Origin: Phycisphaerae bacterium
GTDB taxonomy: Bacteria > Planctomycetota > Phycisphaerae > Sedimentisphaerales > Anaerobacaceae
Direction of reading: 5' to 3'
DNA: 17,554 nt
Assembly (NCBI GenBank): GCA_030667885.1
Contig: DAOUVA010000020.1
Coordinates: 1-17,554, forward strand
Shown: positions 14,538-17,554 of the stretch, piece after piece
Position numbering within the stretch: the first letter of the stretch is position 1
Layout: each line of letters starts with the position of its first letter
Notes under the pieces: generated by a model
What the model was told of the DNA's origin: nothing
Databases searched by the model: none
The model's input: only the letters and a program-made list of their open reading frames with translations
Made by a program: the position numbers and the translations under genes

Positions 14538-16067
14538 ATGAAACAATGCGGAAGGTTGCAATATTCAGAAATATGTAATTCAACAAATCGCCGGCTTTGG
14601 GCATGGTTTGCTTTAACTGTCCTGTGGGTGATGGTTCTCGGCAGCGGATATGGGCATGCTCAGGGTCTTGATGCGAATACTCCCTCCGCCGACAATACTG
14701 GTTCCGGACAACTTCCGATTCAGGTAAACGGAGTGTTTCCGAATTTGACGGTTATGGCCCCGGGTTTGGGCAGTAACTCGGAAGCCGGCATTGGAGCACT
14801 GATTCCCTGGGCGGACAAGCTGTGGGCGATTGGGTATGTTTCGCACATTAAGGGTAAAGGGCTCGGTCTTTATGAGATAAGCGAAGATATGACGATGCGG
14901 CGGCATCCGGCCTCGATTACCGGAACTTTTGCAAATCGGATGGCACACTGGCCCTCCGGGCAGGCGTTCATCGGCCCGCACGCCATCGATGCCGATGGAA
15001 ACGTCCGAACAATTGAAGCCCTTAAGAACCATCGTTTGACCGCCACTGTGACCCACTTGACCGACCAGAAAAATAAAGTCTATTTCCTTGGTATGGAAGG
15101 CCGCTTCTGGGAGGTTGACGTACATAGCCTTAAGACAAAGCTCCTGTTCGATCTGGTTAAAGAGCTGGAAATAACAAATGCCAAACAACATTTCAAAAGT
15201 GCTTACACCGCCCAGGGCCGGGTTGTTGTTGCCAACAATACTTATGACCAAAAAGAGTTTCTTGGCCAGAGAGATGCCGGACGATTGGCCGAGTGGGATG
15301 GTAAAAAATGGACGATAATCGAGCGAAATCCTTTCGTGGAAGTCCACGGAAACGCCTCCGGTGACTCTTACGGCGGTCATACGATTTACGCCACGGGCTG
15401 GACGAAATCTTGTGTTGTGCTTCGCGTCCTCGTTCAGGGTAAATGGCTTCGCTATCTGCTTCCCAAGGCCGGACACTCCTGGGACCATGCATGGAACACC
15501 GAATGGATGCGTATCCGTCATGCTCAGACCGAACGGTTGTTGATGGATATTCACGGGATGTTTTACGACCTTCCGCCTTTTGCGTATGATGGGCAGATAT
15601 GGGGCATTCGTCCTATTTGCAGTCATTTGCGCGTAGTCCCTGATTTTTGCTACTGGCGCGGATTATTTGTCATGGCTTCCGATCAGATTGACCATGACCA
15701 GGGACAGCCTCAGTCGGGTTTGTGGTTTGGAAATATTGATGACTTGTGGTCGATGGGTAAGCCCTCCGGCTGGGGTGGACCCTGGTGGGAAACACCTGTG
15801 AAAGCGGGAACGGTATCCGACCCGTTTCTGATGACCGGCTTTGATAAGAAGGTCGTGCATCTTGCTCATGACTCAAGCCAGGATGTATGGTTCTGGATAG
15901 AGGTTGATTTTCTCGGTAATGGAACGTGGAAATCGTATGAACCGGTTAAAGTCCCGGGCGAGAGAGGATATAACTACCACATTTTTCCGGATGGTTTTTC
16001 AGCGCACTGGGTAAGAATCGGAGTAAGTGATGATTGCAAAGCGACGGCGTACTTTATGTACAATTAG
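14538..16067 (+). CDS. Exported protein of unknown function, probable beta-propeller-like
   Basis: I do not recognise this 509-residue family. The N-terminus has a long polar stretch (1-20), a hydrophobic segment (WAWFALTVLWVMVLGSG, ~21-38) and a signal peptidase I-like site GHA|Q near residue 42. The mature part is rich in Trp, Tyr and Gly and shows short beta-strand runs with xxxLWxxG- or WDGKKW-like patterns (DKLWAIGYV, LAEWDGKKWTIIE, GLWFGNIDDLWSMG, VWFWIEVDFLGNGTW), which suggests a propeller or repeated beta-sheet fold. A dense aromatic/His region, HSWDHAWNTEW through LLMDIHGMFYDLPPF (~316-350), may be the functional face. ATG 14538 is set by AGGAAGGA (14523-14530, 7 nt). The upstream in-frame TTG 14436 lies inside the promoter and is rejected. 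It is 160 bp before an M16 peptidase gene. Confidence 0.85.
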   Translation: MKQCGRLQYSEICNSTNRRLWAWFALTVLWVMVLGSGYGHAQGLDANTPSADNTGSGQLPIQVNGVFPNLTVMAPGLGSNSEAGIGALIPWADKLWAIGYVSHIKGKGLGLYEISEDMTMRRHPASITGTFANRMAHWPSGQAFIGPHAIDADGNVRTIEALKNHRLTATVTHLTDQKNKVYFLGMEGRFWEVDVHSLKTKLLFDLVKELEITNAKQHFKSAYTAQGRVVVANNTYDQKEFLGQRDAGRLAEWDGKKWTIIERNPFVEVHGNASGDSYGGHTIYATGWTKSCVVLRVLVQGKWLRYLLPKAGHSWDHAWNTEWMRIRHAQTERLLMDIHGMFYDLPPFAYDGQIWGIRPICSHLRVVPDFCYWRGLFVMASDQIDHDQGQPQSGLWFGNIDDLWSMGKPSGWGGPWWETPVKAGTVSDPFLMTGFDKKVVHLAHDSSQDVWFWIEVDFLGNGTWKSYEPVKVPGERGYNYHIFPDGFSAHWVRIGVSDDCKATAYFMYN

Positions 16068-16121
16068 TATGGGGAAGTGTCCCTTTCTATGAGTTCTTTT
16101 TCAGCTTTTGAAAAAAAAGAT

Positions 16122-16150
16122 TTGACTATCAACATCTGTTATTGAAAATA
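16122..16150 (+). promoter_or_regulatory. Possible promoter of the M16 peptidase gene
   Basis: TTGACT (16122-16127) with AAAATA (16145-16150) 17 bp away. The -35 is good but the -10 is poor. A weak hairpin TTTTTCA/TGAAAAA precedes it at about 16098-16116. Confidence 0.25.
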
Positions 16151-16227
16151 TTGTCACAAGAGCAACCAGTTTTTCTGTGTTTAAGGTAAAGAACACAAAA
16201 GTATGTAATAACATAGGAGTATTCGAT

Positions 16228-17554
16228 ATGAGGCATAAAATCCAAAAATTAAGGTCCATTGTAATTGGCGTGATGCTTCTGCTTTTTGTTATGACCACTG
16301 TGGCTACAAAATCGGCCCAGGCTCAGGATTTGTTGAAATTCGAAAAGCGGATGACGGAATTTACATTGGACAATGGCATGAAATTCATGGTCCTTGAACG
16401 GCATGAAACTCCGGTGATTTCATTCCACACTTACGCCGATGTTGGTGCGGTTGACGAGGTCAAAGGAATTACGGGTATGGCACATCTGTTTGAGCATATG
16501 GCATTTAAGGGGACCCAGGCCATCGGCACCACAGACTACAAGCTGGAAGCAAAAGCCTTGGCACAGGCGGACCAGGCGTTTGAGGCCATGAAACTCGAAC
16601 GAAGGAAAGGCGACAGGGCGGATAAAGAAAAGCTGGAGGAACTCCAGAAGCAATTAGAGCAAGCGCAGGAAGAAATACAAAAGTACCTCATACATGATGA
16701 ATTTGAGGAGGCATTAGTCCGGGAAGGCGGCGCCGGTTTCAATGCTTATACCAGCCAGGATGCTACCCAGTATATACTCAGTCTTCCCTCCAATAAAATC
16801 GAACTGTGGATGTCTATGGAATCCGATCGGTTCGGCAATCCAGTGCTGAGGGAATTCTATAAAGAAAAAGATGTGGTAATGGAGGAGCGGCGCCTGAGCA
16901 CCGAAAGCCAGCCTGTCGGACGCCTGTTGGAGGAATTTTTGGCCATTGCTTACAAAGCCCATCCTTACGGTGAGCCGATAATTGGGCATATGAGTGACTT
17001 GGAGACTCTCACGCGTTCCGAAGCTGAGATGTTTTTCAAAAAGTATTATTTGCCGAGCAATCTGACCGTTGCGATAGTCGGGGACGTAAATCCGCAGCAA
17101 ATAAAAGAGCTGGCGGAAAGATATTTTAGTCGAATTCCCAGTAGCCCCAAGCCCGACCCGGTGGAAACAGTCGAACCTCCACAACTCGGGCAGCGCCGCG
17201 TAATTGTACAGGACCCTGCGCAGCCTTTTGTACTGATTGGTTATCATAAGCCGAATATTAACCATTCTGACAATGCGGTCTTTGATGCTATCACGGAGAT
17301 TGCAGGTGTCGGCCGCACCTCACGCTTATATAAAAGTCTTGTCAAAGAAAAGAAGGTTGCTGTTGCCGCATCGGGATTTCCGGGCATGCCGGGAAACAAA
17401 TATCCGGGCTTGTTTTTGTTTTATGCTGTACCGGCCAGGGACCATACAAATCAGGAATGTGAAGAGGCCATCTACGCTGAAATCGACAAGCTGAAAAACG
17501 AACCGGTATTACCCCAAGAGTTGGCCAAAGCAAAAACACGCAGCCGGGCAAGTC
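16228..17554 (+). CDS. Exported M16 family zinc peptidase (insulinase/pitrilysin type), 3' truncated by window end
   Basis: The frame stays open to the end of the window (442 codons seen). A Sec signal (MRHKIQKLRSIVIGVMLLLF, cleavage near AQA|Q ~32) directs it to the periplasm or outside. The inverted zinc motif H86-L-F-E89-H90 is intact (MAHLFEHMAFKGT). A charged, heptad-like helix (~105-152: QADQAFEAMKLERRKG, EKLEELQKQLEQAQEEI) is inserted before the conserved GFNAYTSQDATQY (~170-182); this insertion is shared by a bacterial M16 subgroup I recall from planctomycetes and acidobacteria. Then come LPSNKIELWMSMESDRF, EFYKEKDVVMEERR (third ligand expected in this part), HPYGEPIIGHMSDLE, YYLPSNLTVAIVGD and the start of the second M16 domain (PFVLIGYHKP). 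TAGGAG (~16214-16219) sets ATG 16228. Confidence 0.93.
   Translation, partial: MRHKIQKLRSIVIGVMLLLFVMTTVATKSAQAQDLLKFEKRMTEFTLDNGMKFMVLERHETPVISFHTYADVGAVDEVKGITGMAHLFEHMAFKGTQAIGTTDYKLEAKALAQADQAFEAMKLERRKGDRADKEKLEELQKQLEQAQEEIQKYLIHDEFEEALVREGGAGFNAYTSQDATQYILSLPSNKIELWMSMESDRFGNPVLREFYKEKDVVMEERRLSTESQPVGRLLEEFLAIAYKAHPYGEPIIGHMSDLETLTRSEAEMFFKKYYLPSNLTVAIVGDVNPQQIKELAERYFSRIPSSPKPDPVETVEPPQLGQRRVIVQDPAQPFVLIGYHKPNINHSDNAVFDAITEIAGVGRTSRLYKSLVKEKKVAVAASGFPGMPGNKYPGLFLFYAVPARDHTNQECEEAIYAEIDKLKNEPVLPQELAKAKTRSRAS

Noticed and set aside
14613..15626. Long antisense open frame (337 codons) opposite the 509-residue exported protein
   Set aside because: Its translation is low-complexity and Arg/Pro/His-rich without a fold pattern, and the + strand gene has a signal peptide, ribosome site and promoter.
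16089..16145. 18-codon frame beginning MSSFSAFEKKD
   Set aside because: No ribosome site, very short, and it runs through the hairpin and possible promoter of the M16 gene.

Overview
The window looks like an ordinary chromosomal segment of a Planctomycetota bacterium. A Phycisphaerae/Sedimentisphaerales-type member is my best guess, from recall of protein style only. The pointers are a Cys-type sulfatase with hexosaminidase-C-like and HEAT extensions, a Tat-exported NIPSNAP protein, a DUF1080/LamG-like lipoprotein, an M16 peptidase with a coiled-coil insertion, wide gene spacing and many exported products. No rRNA, tRNA, CRISPR array, insertion sequence, phage gene or defence cluster is visible.

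Left part (1-6637, all + strand): the 3' end of a cobalamin adenosyltransferase gene (cobO type), ispD, a small secreted lipoprotein, purD with its own likely promoter, and a very large AsmA-like inner-membrane-anchored protein whose middle holds five units of about 117 residues. A 13-bp perfect hairpin at 6649-6682 separates it from the next, convergent block.

Middle part (6715-8633, all - strand): a ferritin-like diiron protein, a small cupin and a Tat-exported NIPSNAP protein. The 317-bp divergent region 8634-8950 is the richest regulatory stretch. It has a promoter for the ferritin-like gene with a perfect 13-bp palindrome filling its spacer, and a promoter for the sulfatase overlapped by two interleaved inverted repeats.

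Right part: an exported sulfatase and an exported nitrilase-superfamily amidohydrolase (+) that could act on the same extracellular glycan or amide substrates (inference from adjacency). Then come trmB (-), an isochorismatase-fold protein whose nucleophile cysteine position reads Ala (+), a 509-residue exported protein of unknown function (+) with a good upstream promoter, and a 3'-truncated M16 zinc peptidase (+).

I do not see a multi-gene system that is clearly new. The most interesting items are the Cys-to-Ala isochorismatase homologue with a C-terminal CxCxxC, the regular repeat architecture of the AsmA-like protein, and the operator-like structures between the ferritin-like and sulfatase genes. 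Promoter and operator calls come from reading consensus matches by eye and are inferences.
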